NCBI GenBank assembly: GCA_963709395.1
Contig: CAVPWP010000012.1
Span: 124,001 to 188,000 of the forward strand
Direction of reading: 5' to 3'
Length of the DNA: 64,000 nucleotides
From: CAVPWP01 sp963709395
Lineage (GTDB): Bacteria > Pseudomonadota > Alphaproteobacteria > Rhodobacterales > Rhodobacteraceae
Within the stretch, counting starts at the first letter, position 1; every line of letters begins with the position of its first letter. A program made the translations under genes and the position numbers. A model generated the notes under the pieces. It was not told where the DNA came from. It searched no databases and saw nothing but the letters and a program-made list of their open reading frames with translations. Positions 52,198 to 62,216 of the stretch are shown here, piece by piece.

Positions 52198-52578
52198 TCC
52201 ATCTGCAAGAGGATCGTTTCGTGACGCATCGCGATGCTGTCGGGGTCGATTGCCTGAAGGAAAGGACCTGCGGCGGGGTTGGCCATGAGGCTTTCGGCGG
52301 CCGCCGTCGCCTGCGCCATCGACTCCCAGACAACGTGGTCGGTCCAGGTGCCGTCGCCGGTGCCGCTCAGGTGGCGCGTGCGAAAGCCGGGGGCGCGCGA
52401 GAGGATGCCCTTCCACGCCCCGGGCGGCCGCGAGGAAGTCAGCGTCGGACACGCCGGCGGCAAGGCGGAAGGTCACGATCTCGGCCACCGGGCGCGGATC
52501 GGTACCGCCGGCACGGGCGGCGTCGGCGGGAAGGGCGGGGGCGGTACGGTCGGCTACGGTCAGGGTCGGGTGTTTCAT
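52194..52578 (-). CDS. ABM-fold (antibiotic biosynthesis monooxygenase-like) protein (one apparent indel)
   Basis: About 127 residues after correction. The strand pattern VAEIVTFRLAAGVSDADFLAAA, then GFRTRHLSGTGDGTWTDHVVWESMAQATAAAESLMANPAAG, is that of a ferredoxin-like dimeric alpha/beta barrel. A +1 indel near 52425 breaks the frame. RBS GGAGAG before the ATG at 52578. It overlaps the WYL regulator gene and has a palindromic operator 45 bases upstream. Ligand and activity unknown. Confidence 0.7.
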
Positions 52579-52622
52579 CGTATCTCTCCGATTCGGGTTG
52601 CGGTGCGCCCGGTCTAGAGCAC

Positions 52623-52650
52623 CTCAACTGACACGAACCTGTCAGTTGAG
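52623..52650 (-). promoter_or_regulatory. Perfect 11-base palindrome, probable operator
   Basis: CTCAACTGACA and TGTCAGTTGAG flank a 6-base spacer (CGAACC), starting 45 bases upstream of the ABM-like gene and about 145 bases before tatA. No T-tract follows on either strand, so an operator fits better than a terminator. A regulator of the TetR, MarR or HxlR type, or the cotranscribed WYL protein, is a candidate. Confidence 0.6.
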
Positions 52651-52795
52651 ATAGGCCTGAAGCCCCCTGCGGTCAATTGCGGGGGCGAAAGCGAGGCCGG
52701 CGCTTCCCTCTGCCACGGCGCAGGCCTAGAAGGCGCGTTGTAGTCGCAACGCAGGCGTCCCGCGGGGATTTGCCTGCCGCCAGGGAGAAAACCCC

Positions 52796-53017
52796 ATGCT
52801 GAACAACATCGGCCTTCCCGGCCTTCTTCTGATCGCCGTCGTGGTCCTCGTCCTGTTCGGGCGCGGCAAGATCTCGTCGCTGATGGGCGAGGTCGGCAAG
52901 GGCATCACGGCCTTCAAGAAGGGCGTCGACGACGGCAAGAAGGAAATCGAGGATCAGGCCGCCGACGTCGCCCGCGACGTGACCCCCGAGACCGAAACCG
53001 ACAAGGACAAGGTCTGA
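52796..53017 (+). CDS. tatA: Sec-independent protein translocase TatA
   Basis: 73 residues. One membrane helix (GLPGLLLIAVVVLVLFG) is followed by the amphipathic helix GKISSLMGEVGKGITAFKKGV with the conserved Phe-Lys-Lys, and an acidic tail. It forms the variable pore that moves folded proteins across the membrane. First gene of the tat operon, with RBS AGGGAG. Confidence 0.97.
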   Translation: MLNNIGLPGLLLIAVVVLVLFGRGKISSLMGEVGKGITAFKKGVDDGKKEIEDQAADVARDVTPETETDKDKV

Positions 53018-53042
53018 CCGGCCGAAGCCAGGAAACACCGCC

Positions 53043-53620
53043 ATGTTCGACATCGGCTGGACCGAGCTTCTGCTGATCGGCATCGTCGCGCTGATCGTCG
53101 TGGGGCCAAAAGATCTGCCCGGCATGTTCCGGACCCTCGGCAAGTTCACCGCGAAGGCGCGGCGGATGGCCCGCGACTTTCAGCGCGCGATGGAGGAAGC
53201 CGCCGACGAGTCGGGCGTGCGCGAGGCGGCCGCCGACCTCAAGGGCATGACCAATCCCAAGAACATGGGCCTCGATGCGCTGAAGGGGGCGGCCGACAGG
53301 TTCGACAAGTGGGAGCCGGGCAAGACTTCGAAAGACGCCCGGGCGAAAACGGCCACCGAAAAGGCGGCCACCGCAAAGGCTGACTCCGAGACGGCGGCCA
53401 CCGGAACAGGCTGCAGCTGGAAAATGCGGCCCCGCAGAAGGCTGCGGTGGAGAAGCCCGCCGCCCCGTCCAAGCCGGGCAAACCCGCCGCGACCAAACCC
53501 GCCGCGAAGGCCACGGCAGGCAAGACGCCCGCAAAGCCGGCGCGAAAGGCCAAGAGCCCGTCCAAGTCGCCGGCCGCCAAGCCGTCCCGCCCCGAGCCCA
53601 AGGAATCCGGCGCATCATGA
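53043..53620 (+). CDS. tatB: Sec-independent protein translocase TatB (one apparent indel)
   Basis: About 192 residues after correction. The start MFDIGWTELLLIGIVALIVVGPKDLPGMFRTLG is the TatB transmembrane and hinge region. The remainder is an amphipathic helix and a long Lys/Ala/Pro tail with AAKATAGKTPAKP-like repeats. A missing base near 53415 shifts the frame inside the tail; corrected, it ends GAS-stop with the TGA overlapping the tatC ATG. It forms the substrate receptor with TatC. Confidence 0.92.
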
Positions 53621-54526
53621 GCGACACCATCGACGACGAGATCGACGACAGCTCGGCCCCGCTGATCGAGCATCTGGCCGAGCTGCGCACCCGGCTGATC
53701 CGGGCGGTGATGGCCTTCATCGTGGGCATGGTGATCTGCTTCACGGTGGCCACGCCGATCTTCAACTTCCTGACCGGGCCGCTCTGCCAGGAACTGGCGC
53801 AGCGCGGCCAGGATTGCGACCTGATCTTCATCAGCCCGCAGGAAGGCTTCTTCGTCGCGATCCGCATCTCGCTTCTGGGCGGGTTCATGCTGTCTTTCCC
53901 GTTCATCGCCTACCAGCTTTGGCGGTTCGTGGCGCCGGGCCTCTACCGGACCGAGAAGAACGCGTTCCTGCCCTTCCTGATCGCGTCGCCCTTCATGTTC
54001 TTTGCGGGCGCATCCTTTGCCTTCTATGTCGTGACCCCCTTGGCCTATGACTTCTTCCTCGGCTTCCAGCAGTTCGGCGCCGGCGGCGAGGCTATGGCGG
54101 TCGACCCCGAGGCCGCACCACCGCTGAGCGTGGTGTTCCAGGGCTCGGCGCAGGCCTATCTGGCGCTGACCACGAAGTTCATCATCGCCTTCGGCCTGTG
54201 CTTCCAGTTGCCGGTCCTGCTGTCGCTCATGGGCAAGGCGGGGCTGGTCACCTCGCGCGGGCTTGCCGATGTGCGCAAATACGCCGTGGTCGCGCATTCT
54301 GCTGCTGGCCGCGCTTGTGACGCCGCCGGACGTGATCACGCAGCTGATCCTCTTCGTCGTCGTCTACGGGCTTTACGAAGTGTCGATCCAGCTTGTGAAG
54401 CGGATCGAGCGCAAGCGCGTGGAAGAGTTGCGGCGCGAGGGCGTGCTGGATGAGGACGAGGATCTCTACAGCTTCGACGGGGATGACGCATCCGACGATG
54501 ACACGGGCGAGGGCGCCAAGTCGTGA
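53617..54526 (+). CDS. tatC: Sec-independent protein translocase TatC (one apparent indel)
   Basis: About 302 residues after correction, six membrane helices. APLIEHLAELRTRLI is the conserved N-terminal binding region, with FISPQEGFFVAIRISLLGGFMLSFPF and FGLCFQLPVLLSLMGKAGLV after it. An extra C near 54295 interrupts the fifth and sixth helix region (ILLLAALVTPPDVITQ). The C-terminal tail is acidic (DEDEDLYSFDGDDASDDD). The stop overlaps the DUF815 gene. Confidence 0.94.
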
Positions 54527-55370
54527 GCGACGAAGCTCTCGACCGCATCGCCTCCGCGCTCGAGCGGATGGCGCCGGCGCCGCTGAAGCCCCCCGATTTC
54601 GTCGTCCGCCGACGCCTTCGTCTGGCATGTCTGCGCCCGACCGGCTTGATCCGGTGGGCCGGGTCAACCGGGTGGCGCTGCCGCTTCTTCTGGGGATCGA
54701 CCGGGCGCGCGACACGCTGCTGGCCAACACGCTCCAGTTCGCACGCGGCCTGCCGGCGAACAACGCCCTTCTCTGGGGCTCGCGTGGGATGGGAAAGTCG
54801 AGCCTCGTCAAGGCGGTGCACGCGGAGGTTCTGGCTCAGGGCCTGGCGCTCAAGATCGTCGAGGTCCAGCGCGAGGACCTGCCGTCGATCGGGCGGCTTC
54901 TGAACCTTCTGCGCGGGTCCGACGCACGGTTCCTCCTCTTTTGCGACGACCTGTCGTTTTCCCATGACGACCAGCACTACAAGTCCCTGAAGGCCGTGCT
55001 CGACGGCGGGATCGAAGGGCGGCCCGAGAACGTGGTGTTCTACGCCACCTCGAACCGCCGCCACCTTATGCCGCGCGACATGATCGAGAACGAACGCTCG
55101 AGCGCGATCAACCCGTCGGAGGCGGTGGAGGAGAAGGTGTCGCTGTCTGACCGCTTCGGCCTGTGGCTCGGGTTCCATCCCTGCAGCCAGGACGAATACC
55201 TCGCCATGATCCGCGGCTACTGCGACGCCTACGGGGTGGCCATCGACGATGCCACGCTGCGCGCCGAGGCGATCGAATGGCAGGCGACGCGCGGCGCGCG
55301 ATCGGGCCGTGTGGCCTGGCAATACTTCACCGACCTTGCGGGCCGAAGCGGTGCCCGGATCGACGGCTAA
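54523..55370 (+). CDS. DUF815 AAA-type ATPase (two apparent indels near the start)
   Basis: About 281 residues after correction. Walker A is GSRGMGKSSLVKAV, Walker B FLLFCDDLSF, and a sensor-like VVFYATSNRRHLMP follows. DUF815 proteins are P-loop ATPases of unknown role. Frame breaks near 54606 and 54643 separate the first 28 residues (LDRIASALERMAPAPLKPPDFV) from the main body; both fall in the VSADAFVWHVSAPDR stretch. It overlaps tatC by ATGA and is convergent with the LytM lipoprotein. Confidence 0.82.
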
Positions 55371-55391
55371 GTCCCTGCTGCCGGTGCAAGC

Positions 55392-56574
55392 CTACTGGAG
55401 ATAGGGCAGCGGGTCGTAGGTGTCGCTGCCTTGCCGCACCTGGAAGAACAGCGACGCGGGGTCGCCCGCCTTGACCTCGGCCACCTTCTGGCCGCGCGTG
55501 ACGCTGTCGCCGCGCTCGACCGTGATGGCGTCGATGCCCGAATAGACCGTCAGCAGATCGCCCGGGTGGCGGATCACCAGGATCGCGTTCTGGTTCGTGT
55601 CCCGGGTGATCAGCATGACCTCGCCGGCGTCGGCTGCCGAAACCGGCGCGCCGGCGCTCGGCCGAGATGCCGATGCCGGTGAAGTCGTCGGCGTCATAGT
55701 CGCGCACGATGCTTCCCGAGACCGGCATCTGGAACTGCGCGGTGTTCGACGCGGCGGTCCGGGTCTCTTCCAGCGCGGGGGGCGGGGGCGTCGGTGCCGG
55801 CGCGGGGCCGGGGCTGACCGCGGGCAGGGGCGTCGCCGCCGATGGCGGTTCAGGGGTGACCGAGCCGGTGCCGGGGGCGCTGGTCGCCTGCGGCATCGGC
55901 GCGCCGATGACGACGGGGATCAGCAGCCACTGGCCGTTGCGCACGGCATAGTCGTCGCCCAGCCCGTTCCAGTCGGCCAGCGCCTCGACCGAGACATTGT
56001 ATTGCCGCGCGATGATGAAGGCGGTCTCGCCGGCCTGGACCTGGTGGCGCGTCGGCTCTTCGCCCGACGACAGGGTCGAGGTCGCGCGCGGGGTTCCGTC
56101 GGCGCGGTCGATGGCGCTTCCGGCCAGGGTGGTGATGTCGACCGATCCGGGGGTGATCGGCCCCGAGGTGATGGCGCCCGTCGCGGTCGACGGTTCGGCG
56201 ACCCGTGTCGGCAGGGCGATTATTTCGCCTCCGCTCAGCGGCGCATCGAGGGGCAGCCCGTTGAAACGGGCCAGCTCGGCGGCCGGCAGGCCCACGCGAT
56301 CGGCGACGGTGACGACCGTATCGCCGCGATTGGCCACCGCGACCTGGTAGTTCGGATAGGAAATCACGCCCCGGCTGTCGGGCGCGGGCCGCGCGGCGGT
56401 CTGGTTGCGCGCCGCCTCCGAGGTGTCGGCGGCCGACCCGCCGCTGCCGCGCATGTCGATGTCGAAATCGCTGAAGGTTTCGCCGCAGGCCGCAAGCGCC
56501 AGCATCGAGATGCCGGCGAAAAGGGTGTGCGAACGTCGGGCGGATGCCGCCATTGCTCTCAATCCTCGCGTCAT
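55392..56574 (-). CDS. LysM/LytM (M23-like) lipoprotein, probably non-catalytic (one apparent indel)
   Basis: About 393 residues after correction. The signal LFAGISMLALAAC places the lipidated Cys at position 30. Two LysM domains lie at about residues 75-122 and 176-220, with Pro-rich linkers. The C-terminal M23 fold (AGEVMLITRDTNQNAILVIRH ... VRQGSDTYDPLPYL) lacks the zinc ligands: the HxxxD segment reads TGIGIS and the HxH segment reads VYSGI. It therefore resembles NlpD/EnvC-type amidase activators of cell division. A +1 indel near 55660 splits the gene. Downstream of pcm. Confidence 0.85.
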
Positions 56575-56612
56575 GCGGCCCCTTGTCTTCGGGGCCTTTG
56601 ATGAAATCCGGG

Positions 56613-57251
56613 TCAGTCCTGACCCAGCCCCTCGATCAGGGGCACGAAACGCACCGGGCGCAGTTCGTCGTAGTCGTAGCCTGTTTCGGTGCGCGTCACC
56701 TTTATGAGGTGCTGCACCGCGTCCGACTGCCCGACCGGCACGACCATGATACCGCCTGTACGCAGTTCTGCCAATAAGGGGCCTGGCGGGTCTTCGGCCG
56801 CGGCCGTGACGAGGATCCGGTCGAAGGGCGCCTGTTCGGGGAGGCCCCGGCTGCCATCGGCGGTCAGTGCGGTGATGTTGGTCAGCCCGAGGGCGGCGAA
56901 GACCTCTTTCGCCTCGGAGACAAGGCGGCGGTGTCGGTCGACGGTATAGACCCGGCGCGCGAGCTGGCTAAGAACGGCGGCCTGGTAGCCCGAGCCGGTG
57001 CCGACCTCGAGAACCTTGTCGCGCGGCTGGACGTTCAGCGCCTGCGTCATCAGCCCGACGACCGAGGGCTGGCTGATCGTCTGGCCGCAGGTGATCGGCA
57101 GCGGCGTGTCGTCATAGGCGCGGTCGGCGAACAGGCCACGCACGAAGGCGCGCCGGTCGATCCGTTCCATCGCCTCGAGCACGCGCTTGTCGGTCACCCC
57201 GTGCGAGCGCAGGGTGAAGAGGAACTGCATCTTGCGTTCCGCGTCGTTCAT
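56613..57251 (-). CDS. pcm: Protein-L-isoaspartate O-methyltransferase
   Basis: 212 residues. The SAM-binding motif VLEVGTGSGYQAAVLSQLA and the preceding TISQPSVVGLMTQAL segment are typical. It methylates isoaspartyl residues for repair of aged proteins. The ATG overlaps the surE stop (ATGA), an arrangement seen in many proteobacteria. Confidence 0.96.
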   Translation of the reverse strand: MNDAERKMQFLFTLRSHGVTDKRVLEAMERIDRRAFVRGLFADRAYDDTPLPITCGQTISQPSVVGLMTQALNVQPRDKVLEVGTGSGYQAAVLSQLARRVYTVDRHRRLVSEAKEVFAALGLTNITALTADGSRGLPEQAPFDRILVTAAAEDPPGPLLAELRTGGIMVVPVGQSDAVQHLIKVTRTETGYDYDELRPVRFVPLIEGLGQD

Positions 57252-58036
57252 CCCTCCAGCCGGTCCCTCAGCCCTTCGAGCATGTCATGCGCCGTCAGGT
57301 CGGCGCGCAGCGGCGTGACCGAGATATAGCCCTCGAGGTTGGCGTGCGCGTCGGTGCCCGGCGCGGTCGGAAGGTGCTGCGGCCCGCCGGTGGCCCAGAG
57401 GAACATCCGGCCCGAGGGCGAGACATGCGGCTCGACGCCGAAGAATGTCTCTTCCCGGTAGCCCTGAGCCGCCACCTTCAGCCCTTTCACCGCGGCGGCG
57501 GGCATCGGCGGGAAATTCACGTTGTAAAACAGCCGGTAGCCCCCCTTGTCCCAGATCCCGTGGTCGAGAAGGCGGCGCACGACGTCAACGCCGTGCCGGG
57601 CCGCGGCCTCGAACGGATCGTCGAGGTCGACGTTTTCGGGGCCGTAGAACTGCGAGAGCGCGATCGCCGGCAGGTCCTGAAGGGCCGCCTCCATCGCACC
57701 GCCGATCGTGCCCGAGTAGAGCACGTTCTCGGCGGCGTTGTTGCCCCGGTTCACGCCGGAGAGCACAAGGTCCGGGCGGCCGTCCTTCATGACCTCGTAA
57801 AGCCCCGCGAGGACGCAATCGGCCGGTGAGCCTTCGGCGGCGAAGCGGCGCGGCGCGATCTCGGCCAGCATGGTGGGGTGGGTGTAGCTGATGCAGTGGC
57901 CGACGCCCGACTGTTCGAATGCGGGGGCGACGGTCCAGACCTCGCCCTCGGGGCCGGCGATCCGGGTGGCGATATCCTCGAGCACCTTCAGCCCGGGTGC
58001 ATTGATTCCGTCGTCATTGGTGATGAGGATGCGCAT
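57248..58036 (-). CDS. surE: 5'/3'-nucleotidase SurE
   Basis: 262 residues. The metal site is MRILITNDDGINAPGLKVLE (Asp-Asp pair at residues 8-9). Later conserved blocks are SGVGHCISYTHP, LVLSGVNRGNNAAENVLYSGTIGGAMEA and YISVTPL. It removes phosphate from nucleoside monophosphates under stress. Intact. Confidence 0.97.
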   Translation of the reverse strand: MRILITNDDGINAPGLKVLEDIATRIAGPEGEVWTVAPAFEQSGVGHCISYTHPTMLAEIAPRRFAAEGSPADCVLAGLYEVMKDGRPDLVLSGVNRGNNAAENVLYSGTIGGAMEAALQDLPAIALSQFYGPENVDLDDPFEAAARHGVDVVRRLLDHGIWDKGGYRLFYNVNFPPMPAAAVKGLKVAAQGYREETFFGVEPHVSPSGRMFLWATGGPQHLPTAPGTDAHANLEGYISVTPLRADLTAHDMLEGLRDRLEG

Positions 58037-58104
58037 GGTCTGCCCGGCCAGGTTGTTTCCCCCTGCTTATGCGAGGCGGGGCGCAGCGGCAAGGCGGCGG
58101 GCCG

Positions 58105-58767
58105 TCAGAGAAGCCCGGCGTCCGCCAGAAGCCGGCGCGCCTCGTCGCGGGGCGGGGTCAGGGCGCTGCGGTCCTCGCCCGGATAGAAGCGGGCGCGCAG
58201 GGCCGTTGCCATCGGGGCAGGATGCAGGATGTCGACGCGCGGGCCGGTGTTCACAGTCTCGGCCTGCCAGCTTGTCGCAAGTGCCATCTGCGCGGCCTTG
58301 CTGGCGCCGTAGGCCCCGAAGAACTTCTCCCCGGCGCGCGGATCGTCGAAGAACAGCGCCCGTCCCGCCTCGGCGGCGGTCAGCAGCGGCTCGACATAGC
58401 CGATCAGCCTGAGCGCCGCGGTGACGTTGATGTCGAGGCTCTTGGCCCAGTCCTTGGCGTCGACATGGACGGCGGGCGACAGCGGGGCGGCGTGGATGGC
58501 AGTGTGGGCCCAGAGATCCACATGCCCCCAGCGGTCGTGTATGCCCCGGCACAGCGTCGCCATCGCCTCGGGCACGGTGATGTCCATCGGCGCGAGGGTG
58601 GCGCTGCCGCCGGCGGCCTTGACCCGGTCGTCAAGCTCTTCCAGCGCGCCCGTGGTGCGGGCGACCGCGACGATGTGGTGGGTGGGTGCCAGCGCTTCGG
58701 CAAGGCCCGCGCCAAGCCCGCGCGAGGCCCCGGTGATAAGTGCGATCCGTGATGCGGTCTGTGTCAT
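58105..58767 (-). CDS. Short-chain dehydrogenase/reductase
   Basis: 220 residues. The cofactor loop is ALITGASRGLGAGLAEALA, and the catalytic Tyr and Lys are in FGAYGASKAAQMALA, so the active-site motif is complete. The Arg in the loop suggests an NADP preference. Substrate unknown. A gap of about 250 bases with no visible feature follows on its upstream side, before the hydrolase gene. Confidence 0.85.
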   Translation of the reverse strand: MTQTASRIALITGASRGLGAGLAEALAPTHHIVAVARTTGALEELDDRVKAAGGSATLAPMDITVPEAMATLCRGIHDRWGHVDLWAHTAIHAAPLSPAVHVDAKDWAKSLDINVTAALRLIGYVEPLLTAAEAGRALFFDDPRAGEKFFGAYGASKAAQMALATSWQAETVNTGPRVDILHPAPMATALRARFYPGEDRSALTPPRDEARRLLADAGLL

Positions 58768-59018
58768 GGGCCGGGGTGATGGAACCGGCGCGGGGGAAGG
58801 TCAACCGAAATGTCGGGGACGCGGTCAGGGACGGGACCGATCCGGGGCGCCGCGCAGCGCCAGGGTGCAACACGCGCCCCGCGACTGCCCCGTCCGGTTG
58901 CCTCACGCCGTGATGCAACGCCAGTCCCTCGCGGCCTTGTCCAGCCACCTTCCGAAGATGGAAAGTCCGGTCCCGCGGTTTCATGTCCCGCAGGTGCGTG
59001 ACACCCTGGCCGCGTTTT

Positions 59019-59916
59019 CTAGGTCAGATGGGTCTCGAAGAACGCGAGCGTCCGGTCCCAGGCCAGCGTGGCCGCCGCTTCATCGTAGCGCGGCGTCGTG
59101 TCGTTGTGGAAGCCGTGGTTCACGTCGGGATAGAAATGCTCGCTGAACGCCTTGCCGTTGTCGCGCAGCGCCTGAGCATAGGCGGCGGCCCCCGCGTTGA
59201 TGCGGTCGTCGAGGGCTGCGTAGTGGATCAGCAGCGGCGCCTCGATCCGCGGCACGTCCTCGACGGCCGCCTGCCGACCGTAGAACGGGACCGACGCCGC
59301 GAGGTCGGGGTAGGCGACGGCCAGCGCGTTGCAGACCCCGCCGCCATAGCAGAAACCGACACAGCCGACCTGTCCGGTCGAGGCGTCACTGTCGCGCAGG
59401 AATTCGAAGGCGGCAAAGAAGTCGTCCATGAGCTTGGCACCATCAAGCTGGCTTTGCAGCGTCGCGGCCGTCCTCGTCATTGCCGGGATAGCCGCCTAGC
59501 GGCGTCAGCCCGTCTGGCCCGAAGGCAAGGTAGCCCGCCTTGGCGGTGCGGCGCACGACGTCTTCGATATAGGGGTTGAGGCCGCGGTTCTCGTGCACGA
59601 CGAGCACGGCGGGCAGCGGCCCGGCCGCACCCGCGGGCCTCGCCATCAGGCCCCGGATTGTGCCGTGACCCTCGGGGCTTTCGTACTCGACGGTCATCGT
59701 CTCGATTGCGGGATCGTCCGGGGCGACCTGCTGGGCCAGCGCGTAGTTCGGTTCAAGCTGTTCGAGGATCATCGCCCCGGTCACACCCGCGGCGGCATAC
59801 CGGCCGGCCTTCGACATGAACTCGCGCTTGGACATCTTGCCGTGGACGTATCCGTCGAAGATCTCGAGGATGCGGGGATCGAAGTCGCTGGCTTTCTTGC
59901 GGGGGTGTTGGGTCAT
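59019..59916 (-). CDS. Dienelactone hydrolase-family protein with export-like N-terminus (one apparent indel)
   Basis: About 298 residues after correction. Residues 30-63 hold MSKREFMSKAGRYAAAGVTGAMIL, a Lys-Arg variant of a Tat-type signal embedded after a short charged lead. The alpha/beta hydrolase body has VLVVHENRGLNPYIEDVVRR, the nucleophile Cys in VGFCYGGGVCNAL, the Asp in ALDDRINAG and the His in NHGFHNDTTP. A +1 indel near 59470 breaks the frame after GYPGNDEDGRDAA. Such enzymes hydrolyse lactones or dienelactones. Confidence 0.85.
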
Positions 59917-60008
59917 GCGAGCCTCCTTGCCATTCGACGTGAAGGGTAGGGCCGCTTGGCGCTGGATCAGCGCACGTTCCCGTGATCAGTGCGGATGCGA
60001 CGGCGGGT

Positions 60009-61487
60009 CTACTCTGCCGCTTTCAGGGCGAAGCCCTGTTCGATCATGTCCGACGGCGCCACCGGGTACTCGCCCGAAAAACAGGCATCGCAATACTGCG
60101 GCGCGTCGGGATTGCGCCCGCTGGCCTCGCCCACCGCGCGGTACAGACCGTCGAGTGAAATGAAGCGCAGCGAATCGACGCCCAGATGCTCGCGCATCTC
60201 GTCCTCGCTCATCGTCGCGGCCAGCAGCTTTTCGCGCTGAGGCGTGTCGACGCCGTAAAAGCAGGGCCAGGCCGTGGGCGGCGATGCGATGCGGAAATGG
60301 ACCTCGGCCGCGCCGGCATCGAGGATCATTTCCTTGATCTTGCGGCTCGTGGTGCCGCGCACGACCGAGTCGTCGACCAGCACGACCCGCTTGCCCCGGA
60401 TGAGCGCACGGTTGACGTTCAGCTTCAGCCGGACGCCCATGTTGCGGATCTGTTCGGTCGGTTCGATGAAGGTCCGCCCGACATACTGGTTGCGGATGAT
60501 CCCCATGCCGTAGGGGATGCCGCTTTCGCGCGCAAAGCCGATCGCCGCCGGGGTGCCGCTGTCGGGCACCGGGCAGACGAGGTCGGCCTCGACCGGGGCC
60601 TCGCGCGCCAGTTCGATGCCGATCTGGGCGCGGGTCTCGTAGACCGACCGCCCGCCCAAAATCGAGTCGGGACGCGAGAAATAGACATGCTCGAAGATGC
60701 AAAAGCGCGGCTTCGCACGTTCGAACGGATGGTAGGAGGACAGCTTGCCGTGCTCGACCACCACCATCTCGCCCGGTTCGACATCGCGCTCGAACTCGGC
60801 ACCGATGATGTCGAGCGCGCAGGTCTCGGACGACAGGACCCAGCCGTCGCCCAGCCGTCCCAGGACAAGCGGGCGCACCCCGAGCGGATCGCGCACGCCG
60901 ATCAGCTTGGTGCGGGTCATCGCGACGATGGAATAGGCGCCCTCGACCCGGCGCAGCGCGTCCTTCATCCGTTCGGGCACGGTGCGCTGGAGCGAGCGCG
61001 CCATCAGGTGGATGATGCATTCGGTGTCCGACGAGGACTGGAAGATCGACCCGCGTTCGATCAGTTCGCGCCGCAGCGCCACGGCATTGGTGATGTTTCC
61101 GTTATGCGCGATCGCCGCCCCGCCCATCGAGAACTCGCCGAAGAAGGGCTGCACATCGCGGATCTGGGTGTTGCCCTTCGATCCCGTGGTCGAATAGCGC
61201 ACATGCCCGATCGCCAAGGGGCCGGGCAGTGTCTCCATCAGCTTGGCCGAGGTGAAGTTGTCACGCACATAACCGAAGCGACGGGCGGACTGGAACCCGG
61301 TCAGGGGATCGTGGCTGACGATCCCGCCGGCTTCCTGCCCGCGATGCTGAAGCGCGTGCAGCCCAAGGGCCACGAAATTCGCCGCGTCCGCCACGCCGAT
61401 GACGCCGAAGACGCCGCACTCCTCGCGCAGCTTGTCGTCGTCGAACGGGTGGGCAATCCAAGGTTGGGCGGGGGGCAGGTCGGCCAT
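60009..61487 (-). CDS. purF: Amidophosphoribosyltransferase
   Basis: 492 residues from the ATG at 61487; a GTG at 61556 would add 23 residues without family support. A short propeptide (MADLPPAQPWIAHPFDDDKLREE) precedes the catalytic Cys of ECGVFGVIG. The PRPP site is VVLVDDSVVRGTTSRKIKE. Cys in PRFCIFEHVYF, WPCFYG and QYCDACFSGE match the four ligands of the [4Fe-4S]-containing, Bacillus-type enzyme. It catalyses the first step of purine synthesis. Confidence 0.97.
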   Translation of the reverse strand: MADLPPAQPWIAHPFDDDKLREECGVFGVIGVADAANFVALGLHALQHRGQEAGGIVSHDPLTGFQSARRFGYVRDNFTSAKLMETLPGPLAIGHVRYSTTGSKGNTQIRDVQPFFGEFSMGGAAIAHNGNITNAVALRRELIERGSIFQSSSDTECIIHLMARSLQRTVPERMKDALRRVEGAYSIVAMTRTKLIGVRDPLGVRPLVLGRLGDGWVLSSETCALDIIGAEFERDVEPGEMVVVEHGKLSSYHPFERAKPRFCIFEHVYFSRPDSILGGRSVYETRAQIGIELAREAPVEADLVCPVPDSGTPAAIGFARESGIPYGMGIIRNQYVGRTFIEPTEQIRNMGVRLKLNVNRALIRGKRVVLVDDSVVRGTTSRKIKEMILDAGAAEVHFRIASPPTAWPCFYGVDTPQREKLLAATMSEDEMREHLGVDSLRFISLDGLYRAVGEASGRNPDAPQYCDACFSGEYPVAPSDMIEQGFALKAAE

Positions 61488-61587
61488 TCGCGCGGGCGCT
61501 CCGAATCCGTCAGCGGGCAGCGGCTCCTGCTTAGCGGGAACCGCCGCCCGTGTCACGAAAGGATCACATGTCGCGTCCGCACCAGGC

Positions 61588-62158
61588 TTAGCCCGTTTCC
61601 GCCAGTTCGAGCGCGATGGCGGTGCCGATCGGCCAAGGTGATCAGAACGCGGTCGCCGGGGACGCGCGACCGGGCGAAGTCGCGCAGTTCGGGCGCCACG
61701 TCGACGACGACGGTTTCACCGTCCGGGGTGATCAGCGTGGCCTTGTTGCTGCCCCGGTCGAAGGACACGACCTCGTAGACCGCCGAGGTGACCCCGCCCT
61801 CGACACGGCCGATCGTGCCGGCCTCGACGAATGTGCCGCCGCCCGTGGTTGTCTCGCGTTCGCCGGTATCGTCGGGCAGGGCCATGTCGACGGCGACGGC
61901 CTCGGTGTAGGTGACGCGCACGCGGTCGCCGACCTCGACGATGTCGAAGGCGGGGACGGCTTCGTTCGCGCGTAGGGTCAGCGTCCGCCCGTCGATGCGC
62001 AGCACGACCCGGCGGTTGATGCGGTCGACCTCACGTATGGTGCCGATCGAGGTGAAGGTCTCGACACGCTCGGCCGAGGTGACGTCGCCGGCCGGCATCA
62101 TGTCGCAGGCGGCAATCAGCAGCGCCATGGCTGCGGCGGCAAGAATTCGAAGTGTCAC
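61588..62158 (-). CDS. Lipoprotein with two related beta-rich halves (one apparent indel)
   Basis: About 189 residues from a GTG at 62158. The signal ILAAAAMALLIAACDMMPAG has a lipobox Cys. The mature chain has two similar units: SIGTIREVDRINRRVVLRIDGRTLTLRA with VEVGDRVRVTYTEAVAV, and AGTIGRVEGGVTSAVYEVVSFDRGSNKATLITPDG with VPGDRVLITLADRTAIAL. An extra base near 61624 shifts the last few residues; the corrected frame ends at 61588. No family is recognised. Confidence 0.62.
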
Positions 62159-62216
62159 GTCGTTTTCCCTTTTCGTCTCGATGGTTGCGGTCCGCCGCGG
62201 TTGGAACCCGTCCCGA

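Noticed and set aside
55373..55413. Imperfect inverted repeat (CCCTGCTGCC / GGCAGCGGG) between the DUF815 and LytM genes as a terminator
   Set aside because: The arms are mismatched, the loop is long, and the right arm lies inside the LytM coding end; too weak to annotate.
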